A stretch of DNA of 64,000 bases. It comes from Phlegmacium glaucopus (lineage: Eukaryota; Basidiomycota; Agaricomycetes; Agaricales; Cortinariaceae). Position numbers and translations under genes: made by a program. The DNA lies in contig MU130010.1 in the NCBI GenBank assembly GCA_015039465.1, positions 26,198 through 90,197 on the forward strand, written 5' to 3'. Shown piece by piece: positions 46,810 through 59,656 of this stretch. Position 1 is the first letter of the stretch; each line of letters opens with the position of its first letter. A model generated the notes under the pieces. The model was given only the letters and a program-made list of their open reading frames with translations, made no database searches and was not told the origin of the DNA.

Positions 46810-46937
46810 ATCAGAAAATATTTTCCAAGGGACTAGTAACACTTGCGTGACTACAGCCGGTGTGACGGCGCTCAAGATAAGATAGCGTACAAGGTGAACT
46901 CGAAAAATACGGTTATAAAAAATACATTTGGGAATAG

Positions 46938-47935
46938 CTAACATAGGCCATTGTCTTTCCATACTCCAGCTATAGAGGGTGAGTAATCGTAGAAAAAAAT
47001 CGGAATAAAGAGACATGCCTGACCCTCCCGGAGTGTCCCCTTGCGTCCACCATTTGGCAGACCACAAGTGATGGACTATATGTGACTACATGAGCATGCG
47101 TAGACCCATAATTATCATTAAATTTACAGACCATATGTTACTTGTTGGCCTCTCGCGTAAGCGACCTACGACAACGTGATCAAATTATTAGACAACGAGA
47201 GCAGGCAATTGATCTCGATCTTACTGTAGAGACCCATGCAGCAACGCCGGCACAGGATCCAGATCGGCTTGTTGTCACAGGAACAGAGCTTGTGGTGGTG
47301 GCGGTGAGTGGAATACCTGTCGTGCTTGGTGGAATACTATGCGTCGGTGGAGCAAAGGTACTGCCAGTGCTTAATTGGCCCATGTTGCACGAGAAGCTGA
47401 GACAATATGAAATCATATCCTCCGTCCTGAGAAGGAGTTAACACCTACTTTATGTGGTTAAGTGTTTGATCCAATTGGCCAAGTACATTGGCAACGGTCC
47501 CGACAAGGGAGTCGGCACCATTCTTGTCAGTGGACAACTGCATCCATGAGATGTCAGAGAATTTTGTGAAGGTTTCTGTCATGCTCACTTTTCAGAACAT
47601 TGAACCACCAAGAGATAGCTCCTGAGTTTGGATCAGTGTTGGCGAACGAATACAAGATATCTAGAAGAGATTAGGCTTCAAGACCATCTCGGGAGGATTT
47701 GACGAACGGGTCAAAGGCCCAGGTACAATGTCGGTCGGCTCTGTATTTACCCCCCCAAAAAGTTAGAGGAGTTTATTATTCTGAGCGCAGACAACTACTT
47801 ACGGAAATTGGCACCGTAGATACTCCAGTTAGTGAAGTAGGCAATGGAAACCTTGGCGCCTACTGCAATGAAGAGAGGTAGTGTTATCACCTCGAGCAGA
47901 AGGAGACGTCTGAAATTTAAAGGGAGAGACATCGT
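46938..47935 (-). pseudogene. GH18 chitinase relic: catalytic core deleted, CBM5/12 retained
   Basis: Right to left on the minus strand: AKVSIAYFTNWSIYGANF (about 47875-47820), QPTDIVPGPLT after an intron, then HILYSFANTDPNSGAIS (about 47650-47600), the first two strands of a GH18 barrel. The sequence then jumps to FSDISWMQLSTDK and GADSLVGTVANVLGQLDQT (about 47560-47470), the very end of the catalytic domain, so about 300 residues including the DxxDxDxE motif are missing and a stop lies at the joint. A Ser/Thr-rich linker follows, then a CBM5/12 chitin-binding module: CAGVAAWVSTV, RGQQVTYG, HLWSAKWWTQGDTPGGS and, after an intron with a GCATGT donor (46970-47018), AGVWKDNGLC and a stop. No start codon or signal peptide could be placed. 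Confidence 0.75.
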
Positions 47936-49750
47936 TTCCGAAGAAGTTCCAATGGCGGTTAGGATTGAAAAAAAAATGGAACCGCTCAGTCATCCTAGTA
48001 TTTGTACTTTCACAATGACTCGGACCGAGCAGATCTTTGCAGAGACTAGCAGTCAAACCTCGAACAAAGTATCACGTTTCGGAACACATGGCAAAAAGGG
48101 GTCGTGTGGCGAAATAAAGGCCAGTCAGTTATGGACAAAGCAGTCTTCTTGTAGTGATTGGCAACAGGCAAATATTGCCACTGAGGTTGGCATTCGGAGC
48201 CAAATCTGTCATCAAGGACATCCATTCGAGTCACCGTTTCTGGCTCTTCAGGTAAGACGTCGTTCTTGGTTACTGAATCGAACAATTAGTCATCCGAGGC
48301 CAGACATATATCCAACACCAATAAAAAAGATAGGTATTAAAGCCTATCCACGACTCGCCGGATAAATGTTAGATAGAAGCACAACCGCGCGCATGGACCG
48401 CAAGACAATGTATCACTTGCGAACCTGAGGTAGCAGTATACGTTCACTCACTATTACTCGTACAACCTCTTCATACTGACTGAAAAGTTGTTCCTCAATT
48501 GTATATCCTCTAGGTGCAATCTGGGCACTTACTGTTGTTCACCTTACAATTCAGTTCGATTGCGCATCTCCGTTATCTCTGATACTTAGCTGGCTTCAGC
48601 CGTCAGCCCTGTAGCTCAAGTCGTACCGGTCTGTCGATGCCTGTACGTCCACGTCAGCATGATGGAATGGCTGTATCTGTTCAGAGAAAAGAAATCATAT
48701 TCTGGTTCTGGGACCACTTCAGGCGCATGTCAGAGGAATATCAGCATGGGGAACTCTCGTGCAATGCCAAATGACCATGTCCCATTTGCTTCAATCACGG
48801 TACATAATCTATCGTTTCCGGATCGACATGCAAGATATAAGAAAATGGTGTAATTGGTCTGGATCAACCTTTTCATCTGTGTGGGTGCATAGTAGGTTGG
48901 ACTATCTTTGGATAAGGTACTACTATGCACATACCTCATGTGATAAGTCAAGTTCACATTGCGAGTTTCACAGCTCATGAAACGGTATTATTTTGAGGGC
49001 ATAGAAGGGAGAAAAGGCCATAAATATGAGAAGTACAGGCGGTGCCAAGTGGATGGCGAGAGATGAATATGTATGGATAAAAACTCGATGTGTGGATGGC
49101 AAATGAATGTGAAGGATACTAAAGTATGAAGAAAAAATTGGAAGGGTAAACGAAAATCAACAATTTACTCCTGATTTGCCAGGCAATTAAAGGGCAGCGG
49201 TTCTTAAGAAATGATGCCAATTTTTCGCCGCGCATAACAGATACGGACGTGAGACGGAGAGAAAGACAGCAGGGCATGTATGTATGTATGATGCAGCACA
49301 ATGGAAGAATACGATAGCACAGAACGACGTGAGGAAAAGAAGGAAGGAAGTAAGACAACAAACAAGTAGCGAGTGAGTGGATTCTTGTAGGGAATATGGG
49401 TGGATATAACAGTGCGAGGCGCGAGATAAATAACCAACGAAACAAAAGATGGGAATGAGGAGAGGAATGACCCAATAGTCCTTGTTGAACTGCCTGTTCC
49501 GTTTCAGACAACCAGGCTCCTAGCATGCTGTAGGACAAGATTGATTTCGATGTTCAAGCTTTTACGATACAGGTGGGTAGCATGCGGGTTTCTGTCAAAT
49601 GATCGTTGGCCTATAATAAGGGTTGAAAACCATGGTCACAGGATAAAATTGCAGACATGCGAACCTCCCCGTCCTTTCCCATCCATCTCCATCAGTCTCA
49701 AGCCGGTCCATCCTCCATGTCTCCAAAAAGATATGCTGGCCCTCCCCCTG
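47936..49750. other. intergenic DNA, no recognisable gene
   Basis: Open frames here (for example 47844-48365) lack family resemblance and consistent splice sites. One 11-bp inverted repeat, GTGCATAGTAG with CTACTATGCAC, lies at 48885-48930. The last 600 bases include the 3' flank of the GTPase gene. Confidence 0.45.
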
Positions 49751-50661
49751 CTACACATCGACATAAATCAAGATTGGTTCTCCTATACCTTCGATTTCTG
49801 GAATCACGCATTTCAGGTCGAAAGCTTTCGCCAGCACGATTTTGAATATCTTCTGTACATTTATTGAAGCTGACGTTGAGCAGAATATCAAAGATGCGTG
49901 CATGGCACGTGCAAAACGCTTTGCCTGAATATTGGAGCATAGTGAGTGACAGTAAAAGAAAATGCATGACATGGCGCTGACTTGTTTGGTGATTTCTTCT
50001 TGTTCGTCTCGAGGGAAAGTAGCGAATTGGTCGAATTTTGTACCAATTAGAAAAGGTATGGCCGTCTAGGAGAATAGACCATCGATGAATTTAGGTGAGT
50101 CATAGAGGCCGTTGAGCCAGCATACCTTGTTGAAACCTCGCGCTTGGCGATACCACTCCTTCACAGAATTTAGTGTCGATTTTCGGGACAGATCAAACAT
50201 GAAGAGAATTGCAACAGCATCATTGCACACCAGCGGCAGCATATTAACGAATTCTCTCTGACCGCCGAGATCCCAAATTGAAAAGGTGATGGTCGTTCTC
50301 CGAACGGAGATCGTTTTTTCCATAAAATTAACGCCTAATATGTCATTAGATTACTGAATGGGTTGACCAGCTCTCAGTGACTTACCCAGCGTCTGGATAT
50401 AATCCTCATCAAAGCTACCCTCGACATACTTCACCATAAGACTTGTCTTGCCGATTTGTGAATCACCGACCATCCCCACTTTGATCACCACACTTTCGGA
50501 TGAAGTTAGCTGTTCAGAGTAGAATTGGGATAAAAGAAAGGCACAAACCTATTCTTCTCATCGTTATTTTCAATAAGCGGATGAGGAGATTGACTACTGG
50601 AACCATTGACAGGGACGGCTGTGGGAGGTGGGGTTGAAGTTAAAGGAGCTGAAGTTGACAT
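49751..50661 (-). CDS. Tem1/Spg1-type small GTPase
   Basis: A Ras-family GTPase of the Tem1/Spg1 group, which switches on the septation/mitotic-exit kinase cascade from the spindle pole. Starts at ATG 50661 ([13 protein letters not shown]), stops at 49751. The P-loop [11 protein letters not shown] follows the first intron, whose acceptor at about 50494 is the only one that avoids a stop. It continues with [18 protein letters not shown] (switch I), [13 protein letters not shown] (switch II), LIGTKFDQF (the base-recognition G4 motif) and ends [13 protein letters not shown]. The WDLGGQ and TKFD forms are typical of Spg1. No C-terminal prenylation Cys, as in the rest of this group. The 40-residue Ser/Pro-rich N-terminal extension is variable in fungi. 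Confidence 0.93.
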
Positions 50662-51722
50662 GATCTAGTTGATCACGATTCAGATGGTTGAGTCGTATAT
50701 CACGGGCGGTCGTGAACAATCCTTGCACTGTCGAAGTTGGGTATTGAGTTCAAGGAGTGGTATATGAAGATAGAGAAAGAAAGAGAAAGAGGGGAAGTGA
50801 CAGGAAGTTGGACGCGTTTTGATCTACGCTAATCGTTGTATGCGTTGTTCAGATGTCACACCCAGGTCGTAATGGGCCTACAAAGCAAAAACCAACTTTC
50901 TGCCGTCGTCGTGGTCGTCAACACCTAACCACCATGGCCATCACACGCAACTGGCATAAGCACCAACAAATAACAAACAAAAAAAAACATATGCGGCACA
51001 AGAACCGTTAGCTGGTCAAGAGAAAATGCTGCTCAGCGGCCTGTGGTTTCTGGCAATCCATTCAGTACGCCAGCCTGGGCGTGATCTCCAGTTGATACTC
51101 CACCAATTGTAAGTAGATTTTTCCGGACAAAGCCATGATTTGATTCTTTATTGTTAAATAATTGTGTCAGAACAGTTAGTGACTAGCACGATTAGCCATT
51201 CACCAAGTAGTATTTCATAGATGAGTACCGCTATTCAACGCCGACTGTTCAGTAAAGTTTAATACGTGCAGCCTGAGGCAACATATGAGTATGTTGCTAT
51301 TCTTACTATGTTCTTTTTACATCATATATTCATTCACATAGCTTGACGCCTATGATAATTGGGCCCAAACCGCGACATGCTGATGCTGCTTCACTTAGGT
51401 TACACTTACACTCAAGTTCTCGGGTTTTGTAGGAATCAAGCACAAGTGTTGTGCCTCGGTCTCTCACTTCCAGAAAAATTTTCCAGTTGTAAAATTCCCT
51501 GTTATTAGTAGTGGGCACACCTAATTCGCAGATGTCATTGGAAAGAAATGGTTAAATTTATCCTGCAAAATTTGGTCAATGGCAGAACTAGTATTCTAGC
51601 GCTGGCCGGCCTCCACATAAAAAGCTCGATCGACCTCGCTGGTAAGTACTAACCGACTCTAGATCATGTACTTGAATCCAAAAATAAAAAAGTTTGTGGT
51701 TCAAGAAATAATGATACGATAT
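50662..51722. other. intergenic: promoter of the GTPase and 3' flank of the ATPase
   Basis: CT/GA-rich sequence at 50760-50800 precedes the GTPase gene. I see no further genes. The remaining bases up to 51722 have no conserved coding stretch. Confidence 0.45.
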
Positions 51723-54700
51723 CTATTGGACTTTAAGCTTAGAACCCTCACTAGTCACGTCTTGACTTTTGGCCTTTTCCTGTTCCTCTATTAATCGTCG
51801 CCGTTCGCGACGTTCTCGACCTTTAGTCACCATAGGCTTCGGTTCTAAATCTGCAAATAGATATTTGCAAAGGACCTCAATTACCCAACATCCCATGAAG
51901 TCCACAATCATAGTTGAGGTTAGACGGAATTTGAACTAAAAAAAAGGAAACCAGGCTTTGAGTATCGATATGGTTTGGAGGACAAAGATACTCACAGAAT
52001 CCTTCATCTCAACGATTTGAAGCCATCGATTCAATTCAGGTACGAAATCTGTGGCACCAGAAAACGCAACGGCACTTGCTCCAAGGAGGCCATACCACAA
52101 AGCTCTGTTTTCGCGGATTCCTTCTCGGAAGGGACGACCCTATTATAATGGGTCAGCCTAGATGGCCAGCCCCACGCTTGCGAAGAGACTTACCTGGAAA
52201 TTTATGGTAAAAGTTGAAACCTGCTGTGACAATCCTAAAAGATAGATTGCGGTGTTTAGAAGACTAGGTTCAAACTTCGCCTCCAAATCAATTGGTCCTA
52301 GTCTACTTTAAGGGTCAGCGAGCTTTTTCAGGACTGAACTGATGAAAAGGACCTACGCTTCATGGGTTCGGGAGAGATTGGTAATATAAACCAAAGAAGC
52401 AATGTGAAGGGCAAACTGTAGAAGTACGGACAAGAGGACATATAGATTGAAGATATTTCCCAGCGGACGTTCTCGTGAAAGTTTCTCGACTGGCTATTGT
52501 CAAAAGTTGTTTCAGGAGCTATGCAACGTCGTTAGAAACATGATGAACCAACCTTTGCCCTGGAAATGCACAAGAAGCAAACCGACATCAACATGCCCGT
52601 AATAGTTATCTGATAGTCTCCAAACTTTATCCCATCTAAATATTGAACACTAAGGCTGTAAGCAGTAATGAGACAATTCAACGCCAAGATCTTGTACATC
52701 TGGATGGTAGCCACGAGCGTGCAACGGCCTTGTCGAATGATATGCGTAACTTCACGTCGATGAGTTGGGGAATCTACAGATTGAAGGATGAAGGATTAAA
52801 CTTACTAGCTGAAACATGGGATAATTTCGAAGTGAAAGGAGCAGCACAAGACGCATCACCAAGTTTGATTTTGGGAACCTCGTCATCGCCTTCCATGTCC
52901 GCCAACTTATCCGTGATAGATGCTAGATCAAACTTGTTACAAGTTTCAGGCAAAACCAAGACAATCGGAATATGGGCGAAAAACTAACCTTCTCCATTGG
53001 ATTCTTCTGTCGAGCAACTTGGTGCTGTTCAGCAACTGCTCGCTGAGCTTCAACAGCTTCAGGAAGGAGATGTGCAATAGCAGGCGGAACAGGCGGCGGT
53101 GGCTGGCCAAACCGAGCAGAGATTTTCAGCTGGCTCTCATACACTTGCTTGATCCGTTCATGTTTCATACGCTCCGCAATCTTCTCCAGATCAGCTGGCG
53201 TTCCGTCCAAAAGGGCGACTCCGATATGAGCTTGTTTCAAAGCTCCCACGTCGTTGGTACCGTCGCCGGCCATGAGAGTTATGTATCCGAGGGTCTTTAA
53301 ACTAGTCAAGATGTATTCCTTTTGAGATGGTGATACCCGCGCATAGACCCATGTGTTTTGAACTAGGTCATTCCAGCTTGGTCGGTTCTCGAACTGCTTC
53401 ATGGCAGCGCCAGTGATACAGATGTCGTATTCGTCAAAAAGAGAGAGATCCAAAGGCTCTGAAGGGTTGACCGGGATCACTTTGTGTTCGTCGACTGTAC
53501 GCCAAACAAGTTCTTTTATGTAAAAACACTATTAGTTGGATACACTCTCGCAAACAGGTCTGGGATAATAGCCGACCTTGTTCGTTTTGGGCATTTTCTG
53601 CCAAGTCGAGGATCAAAGCTTCACGATCAACGATTTCAACTTCGCGAGCAACATGGACTGCCGTCAATGGATTGTCGCCCGTGATCATGACACACTGGAG
53701 AGAGATGGTCAAAGTTTGTCAAAATGATATCAGTAGACTACCCACGCGATGAGAGGAATCGGCGAGCATCTTGAGAGTGTCCACAGCGTCAGCTTTAAGT
53801 GGGCAGTGAAAGACCAAGAATCCAACAAAGGTCAACTTGCTCTCAACTTGTTCACGATGAAGCTTGTTGATCTAGAGTAGACGACATGAGACTCAGACAT
53901 GAGGTAGAAAACCAGGGGGGTATATGCAGACCTTATCTGAAGATAACGCGTCCATTTCTTTCATGGCAAGAGCCAAAACCCGACTACCTTTGCGAGTAAA
54001 CCATTTATACGTATCGTCATACCCCTTTGGCACAACGCTAAGCATGGCCTTGATGGTCTCTGGTGCACCCTTCACAGCTATAAGGAGTTTGCCTCCAGGT
54101 AAGCTTGAGATGGTAGACATGCGTTTGAGGGCAGAGGAGAACTGGAAACGGCGTCTGATTGTTAATTGTGTCTTGTATGCGGAGTTGCGGGCGGGTGTGA
54201 CGGTGTCTCCTGATTAAATCAAGAAGAATGAGGATGATTTCTGACGTCAATGTTTAGTGTAGCTAACCTTTTCCTAAAGTCCATTCTAATGCATCAAGCG
54301 TAGTTTTCTCCATAGGATCGCCAACAAGGGTACCATCATCCAGTGTGACAAGCGCATGAGCAGCCGCAAGACACAAAATGGTCTCCCTTGACGTTTCTTT
54401 CACGGTGACTAGCTTTTTTTGATCCGTATGACTGATATTAATGAGACAGCGGTAAAAGTAACAGTGAAAAGGAGGCTTACTCGACACCAGCGACGCCCTC
54501 TAGAACAAGGTTTTCTGCAGTGATAGTTCCCGTTTTGTCGAAGCAGCACACATCCACGTGTCCAGCAAACGGTATCCGGAACGGTTCCGTGCAAAAGATG
54601 GCTGTAGACGTTGTTAGAGGGTACTATGCAAGAGATAAAGGGAGGGTACGTACCGTATTTGGAAAGAGCAACGAGAGAGGCATTAACAGCAAGGGAAAGT

Positions 54701-56332
54701 TCCATAGGCAATTCCGGAGGCACAACACTTGTGATAATAAGAATGCAATCAAGAAGAAGCTTGGATTTCTTGAGGTCTCTCTCAATACCTACAAAGCCCT
54801 TCTATTCAGATCGTAAAGAAATAAGAGTTTGAAATTGCTAACCTTTGACCCAAACATACCAGCTAGCAGCGATGGCGAAAACGAGGAGGAACCCAATGAA
54901 AAGGAATGATTCCAGGTTGTTCGCTGAAACCCGTTCTGTTGAAAAGATCATGGTCCTCACTAGTTGACCTTGTGCTGTTCCAAAACCTGTGCGAACGACG
55001 ATGCCAAGGCAGCCATTGTCAGGCGTGTTGATTGGTGAAGGAATTTCGGCTAAACAGATGGATTATAAGAAAGACGAATAGAAGAAAGGTAAAGGGGGAG
55101 GATTACATGATTTCGAGGCTTGAAGGATCTTGGTACCGCTGAATAGGATTGCATTCTTATGAGCTCCATCTACGTCCAGGTTCTCGGAAGGTTCTAAGAG
55201 TTGAATAGACTCTTTCAACAAGGGTGTGGATTCGCCTGAGAGCATCGCTTCGTTCACGATACAAGTGCCGTTGACGAGAAGGATGTCGGCGGGTACGGTG
55301 GTTTCCGTGTTAACACGGGCTAGTATCTAAATGAGAAAAAAAAAGGGGAAAAATCGGGCGCAGAGTGACATACCGACTGAAACGACATCTCCGGGAAGTA
55401 GCTTATCTGTCTGAATTTCCACCCAGGTGGAGTCACGGTAGCATTGAATAGGGTACGGGACTACAGACATTGTCCTAAACTCTGTCAAAGTCCGTACCCG
55501 CTGATAAGATTTAGTAATTAGATAATTATTTAAGAAAACTTGAACGCTTAACTGACCTGCCAGACCACCGTGCACTCAAATACGATTAACATAAAGAGGG
55601 TGAATAGACTGTAGTACCAGTACTCATCCAAGCACCAGAGAGCGACACAGAATATCTGGAAAACAAAGAAGGGCGCAGTTGCATGTTCGCCAAAGAGCTC
55701 GGTAAAGGATGGGATGGGGATATTGAACTCGTTACCGCCATACAAAGTGTGAAGACCGGGAAGTTGATCTGAGGAAAGGCTATTTGGTTGCAAGAAGGTA
55801 CCTAGAGGTGGTTTGCTAGAGGAAGGATATGCGAGGCGACCGAATGTCAACGGTGAGGTCGATACAATGGAGTAAGTATCACGTTGGTAGTTAAAAGTGT
55901 ATGTCTTTGGATCGGCCACATCGATTTTGTCAAGTTTGACAATATCTCCCTGTCCTCGATGTTGTTGAGGAACAATACGAATGCAGTCAGCTTCCTCGAT
56001 GGAATATGCCTAAAAGCAAAGCATTTTAAGCTGCAAGTCGAACTGGTGTGAATACGATTAAAAGACTCACCTTCCTCGTTGTAATCCATGCTCGTGCTCC
56101 TGCATTCCACTTTGTAACAAGAAAGCTCAATGCATGGCCAGCTCCGAGAGACACGCAGGCCAAGAAAGTCCATTCTTCACTGACAAGCCACTGGTCATAT
56201 TTAACGTAGTACGCATAAGCGAGGAGCGGGTAGAAGGATAAGAATGGAACGGTGTAGAGATGAGTGTACCATGGAATAGCAATATGCAGGCTCGCCCTTG
56301 CTATCTCTGGTGATATGACGGAGACTGAAGCC
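51723..56332 (-). CDS. P5A-type ATPase (Spf1/ATP13A1 family)
   Basis: An ER-membrane P-type ATPase; Spf1 relatives remove misinserted transmembrane segments from the ER. It has many short introns. In order on the minus strand: N-terminal membrane helices (about 56300-56090, [20 protein letters not shown]); a P5 domain with [20 protein letters not shown]; the actuator motif [13 protein letters not shown] (about 55250); [13 protein letters not shown] (about 54700), the P5A signature; the phosphorylation motif CFDKTGTIT (about 54540); the nucleotide domain [26 protein letters not shown] (about 53690); the hinge [13 protein letters not shown] (about 53260); and the C-terminal FLGCWVIE-like helix and basic tail [10 protein letters not shown]. 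The stop is TAG at 51723. The start is not settled: the frame is clear from about 56332 ([11 protein letters not shown]) but a short first exon with the ATG must lie upstream. Confidence 0.93.
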
Positions 56333-57037
56333 CTACCAAAATTATGAGCGTAAATTTGAGAGTAAAGGAGACATCGGATTACATTACGAATTATTAAACG
56401 AGTATACTCTATCCTCTTATGCTGGGTCCTGGCCAGTATGACGGTTGGCTGTCGGTGGTCACTGGTCGACACTGACACGCAGTCAAGTTTGAAAAGTATC
56501 ACGTGATCAGATTTCCACAAATCGCTTGAATCGACGTTTTACATCGCATAATACAGCATAATACCTGTAAGCTTTTTTTTGCTGACATTTAGAACATAAA
56601 TTAGATGGTTATCAAGGTAATCGATTTTGCTACGAGTTGAAATGTGTATTGCCTTGCGACGCACTGATAGACATTGGTTTAAATGGTAGATAGATCACAG
56701 GTGTGCGGAGTATGCTAGTAAATGTACAAATCTGATCCAACTGAACCGTTGGTACATGTTGCTGCCTTTGGACTTGGAGGTGGTCGCTATATATGTTCAC
56801 ATTGATATCAATGCTAAGATATCGTCTCCCCTCTCCTGGCACAATACGATGTGACATATTCCGAAGCTTGCTGTGGTTTGGTGCTCCGAGTCCCAGCTGT
56901 GGTTTGGTATAGACACGTGATCCTCGGTCAATGCCGAAGAAATATGCACTTCCACAGAAATAAGGTTTCAGCCACCTGTGCACACTACTTGCCGACGTCC
57001 TCAAATATCTACAGCACTCCCCTCAAGACCCTCGACG
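56333..57037. promoter_or_regulatory. shared divergent promoter region of the P5A ATPase and eL38 genes
   Basis: The two genes point away from each other across about 700 bp. It contains TCACGTGA (about 56500) and ACACGTGAT (about 56913), CACGTG E-box-like sites. The first ATPase exon probably lies here too. No TATA box is clear. Confidence 0.45.
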
Positions 57038-57476
57038 ATGGCGAGTCGGCTCATTCCTATTCCTCAGAGTATTCCTCATGATAACATATTTTCAATCAGC
57101 CTAAAGAAATCCGCGATATCAAACAATTTATCAAAATCACGCAAAGAAAGGATGCGTCCCGTGCGTCCTTCTCATAGACTTGTTTTTTTTCTAACAACCT
57201 TTTCCTGATGCGACCTTGTTATTGTAGAAGCACGTATAAAGAAGATTGCGTCAAAAGTTGCTGGTGGCAAGACACAAACAAAGTTCAAAGTTAGATGTTC
57301 ACGGTATCTCTATACGCTTTCGATAGACGACCCAGAAAAAGCGGAGAAGCTAAAGCAAAGTTTACCTCCTGGTGCGTCGCTATTTTCCTCCCATCATATA
57401 TCTAATATATGTATATATATATATATATTCAGGTCTTGCCATTGACGAGGTTGATAAAGTGACAAAGAAGAAGTAA
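57038..57476 (+). CDS. 60S ribosomal protein eL38, first exon only the start codon
   Basis: A small large-subunit protein. Four exons: 57038-57040, 57100-57160, 57228-57371, 57433-57476, for 83 residues. The protein reads [15 protein letters not shown], then [29 protein letters not shown] and ends VDKVTKKK, as the family does. Exon 1 is the ATG alone; the intron begins GCGAGT at 57041, a GC donor, and ends CAG at 57099. Reading through instead gives the wrong frame and no eL38 sequence. An AT-only microsatellite (57405-57428) sits in the last intron. The family is usually 70-80 residues, so it is slightly long, mainly at AGGKTQ. Confidence 0.92.
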
Positions 57477-57690
57477 AAAACCTTCCCTCCATTCTTGCAA
57501 GGGAGTCTTGCTGGGATTGGTGGTGCAGCCCAGGATGGGTTATGGACGTATGCACGCAGGCCTGTGATGACTTTCGAAACTCTATGCGTTATGCCCAACA
57601 AATCCTTATGCTATTACCATCATCACATACAATCAGTTGTCGTTTCCATTTCTTGCGCGCTAATATCAATACCAACTGGCGAACAAAACT

Positions 57691-59656
57691 TCAAAACAAG
57701 ATGTTCATCATTCCGAGTATAATACAACATATGAAAATGCTCATGGTCATGATCGGAATGATTTTACCCAGTCTTTGTTTCCATCTTCTGCGTATTCTCA
57801 TGGTTTCTGGGGTGTCCTCTGCTTCGAGTGCTTCTACGTCGTATACAAAGGGGTCTTCTTGCTTTCTTTCGAAAAGAGAATCGAGAATCGATAGTAGAAG
57901 TTCTGTCCCGTCGAGATGTGGTAGCGGCAGCAGGTTAAAGAAGTATAGTGAGAGTGTCGCCATCGTCAAGTACCTTTATTAAGAAGTGAGACGGACTGAA
58001 TCGGGAGGATGGACAAACGTACTGCCAGAAAATATCCAGGAGAGGCGGTAGCCACAAAGGCAGGATCCAGAGACGCGGAAGCCAGTTTCCAACCTGTACT
58101 GAATAAAAATCATAGCCATGAACTTTTGAATTGGGATAATAAAAGAAAGAGGAAGGTCTTTACCTTCTTCCCAAACTTCTCTGCGCGATCCACTCCACAC
58201 TACCACAGTCTCGTCGTCTATACCTGCTAGTGATGGACGAACTGTAAGGCGCATTAACTGAGACCGCTTGTCTGGTGTTACGCATTTAGAGTCCGTAGGA
58301 CAATCCTTGGTAGAAGTACAGCGAGCGCTGGTTGACCTGGTGAGGATGGGTAAAGGATCGACACATCCACGGTCATCTTGCTCAACAGATATGAAGCATG
58401 TGAAAGGGGATTCCTTTGTGGATGATGAGTTGCAACAGGAGGCCGACTTCTCTGGAAAATAATATTTTCAGTCCATGGGTGGTGGTCTATAGAAAAGGAT
58501 ATTAACTAAGTGTGTTTCTTGCAAGACACCATCCAATGGAAATGTCTTGAGTCGCGCCTGTTAGGTACTTGGTCCACATATCTGTTGAAGCATTCTTTTC
58601 CCCAATTTCCGTATCATCTAATTTGGTGATGATGGCGCCTGGAGAAAGATGTAGATAGAGAGGTGAGCCCTAAGAGAATTGAGTAAAACATTAACCTACA
58701 ATCATGACGGCTCACTTACAGCATCGACACTGATAACGACCTGGCCAACATCAGAGATATGTCGGTAACCAGAGACGAAAGAGGCCAAGCTGAAAAGACC
58801 GAGCCGAGTCACCAAAGCCAAGAAAACCCAGAGCACCAAGTTATGGAATGGACCAGCAGCGGTGATGCGAGAACGGGCTTGAGGCCTGAGCGTTTTCAGG
58901 CCCGCTACTGAGAAGGTTACGAACGCTATAGGGATACAGATGGTAAAAGATGCTCCAGCGTCAATCATAGGTATTGATTCTCTAGAAATGGGATTGAAAT
59001 TCTTAACAGTGACCATAGAACGGCTCACTGTACCGTGCAGCTGCAAGTATGTGGCCGAATTCATGAAATATTTGGGATAGGAAAACTGCGACCAAGATTA
59101 TGGGGAGGTGGGCGAGTGGGACTGTTACTCCGGGTATCTGTGGATAGTTAGAATTTATAGGAGGTTGGGAGGATGCTAGACTCACGATGGGAGTTATTTC
59201 GAGAGAAGATACATGGAGCGGCTTCGAAGTCTCTAGTTCGGGCACAGCTCTCTTCATAATATCCGAGGTACCAGTACCATCCCTTGCAAGGGACAACTTT
59301 TGAAGCAACGTCCATGCGGAGCTAGTGCATATCCAAAAGAGAGCCATAACTACTACCACAATACCAAGCGCACCGAAAACGGTACCAATATCATAGGTCA
59401 ATTTGAACAATGAGTTTATTCTATGTGTTCCCCTCCTTGCAAGAAAAGAGGAGAGTTTGTCGTGATAGGTATTCCATGAAGTCGTTGAGATTTTGAGATG
59501 TAGGGCATGTAATGAGACTCGTATGCGTCTGGGGGAATAAGGGAGTTGGTAATTTGTAGGGAGAATTGAGGAATATCTGTGGGATGTGAAGTAATATAAC
59601 AGATAGATTGTACACCAGATAGCGACCAGGACGAGGATACCACTACCTAGAGACAT
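57691..59656 (-). CDS. site-2 protease family intramembrane metalloprotease (M50)
   Basis: A homologue of S2P/MBTPS2, which cuts membrane-bound transcription factors such as SREBP in the Golgi membrane. Starts at ATG 59656 (MSLGSGILVLVAIW, first membrane helix). The zinc-binding HEFGH lies at about 59070 within IFHEFGHILAAA, next to a 49-bp intron edge. Then PMIDAGASF, AAGPFHNLVLWVFLALV and a PDZ-like stretch with SGYRHISDVGQ. The second zinc motif is NLLPLPHLDGTE (about 57940-57910), carrying the Asp ligand, and the protein ends with a final helix (IPIMTMSIFICCIILGM) and TGA at 57691. Several introns split it, one (about 59145-59185) between PI and PGVTV. Both zinc motifs are intact. Confidence 0.92.

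Noticed and set aside
47142..47441. Membrane-like ORF on the plus strand
   Set aside because: It is the antisense of the chitinase linker and CBM5/12, which has clear homology.
48600..48980. Small gene in the 48-49 kb gap
   Set aside because: No homology, poor codon pattern and no consistent splice sites on either strand.
56026..56520. P5A ATPase start at the left end of the long open frame
   Set aside because: The frame upstream of about 56332 is not opened by ATG and has no family similarity; the real first exon must be short and elsewhere upstream.
57405..57428. TATA box inside the eL38 gene
   Set aside because: It is an AT dinucleotide microsatellite within the last intron.
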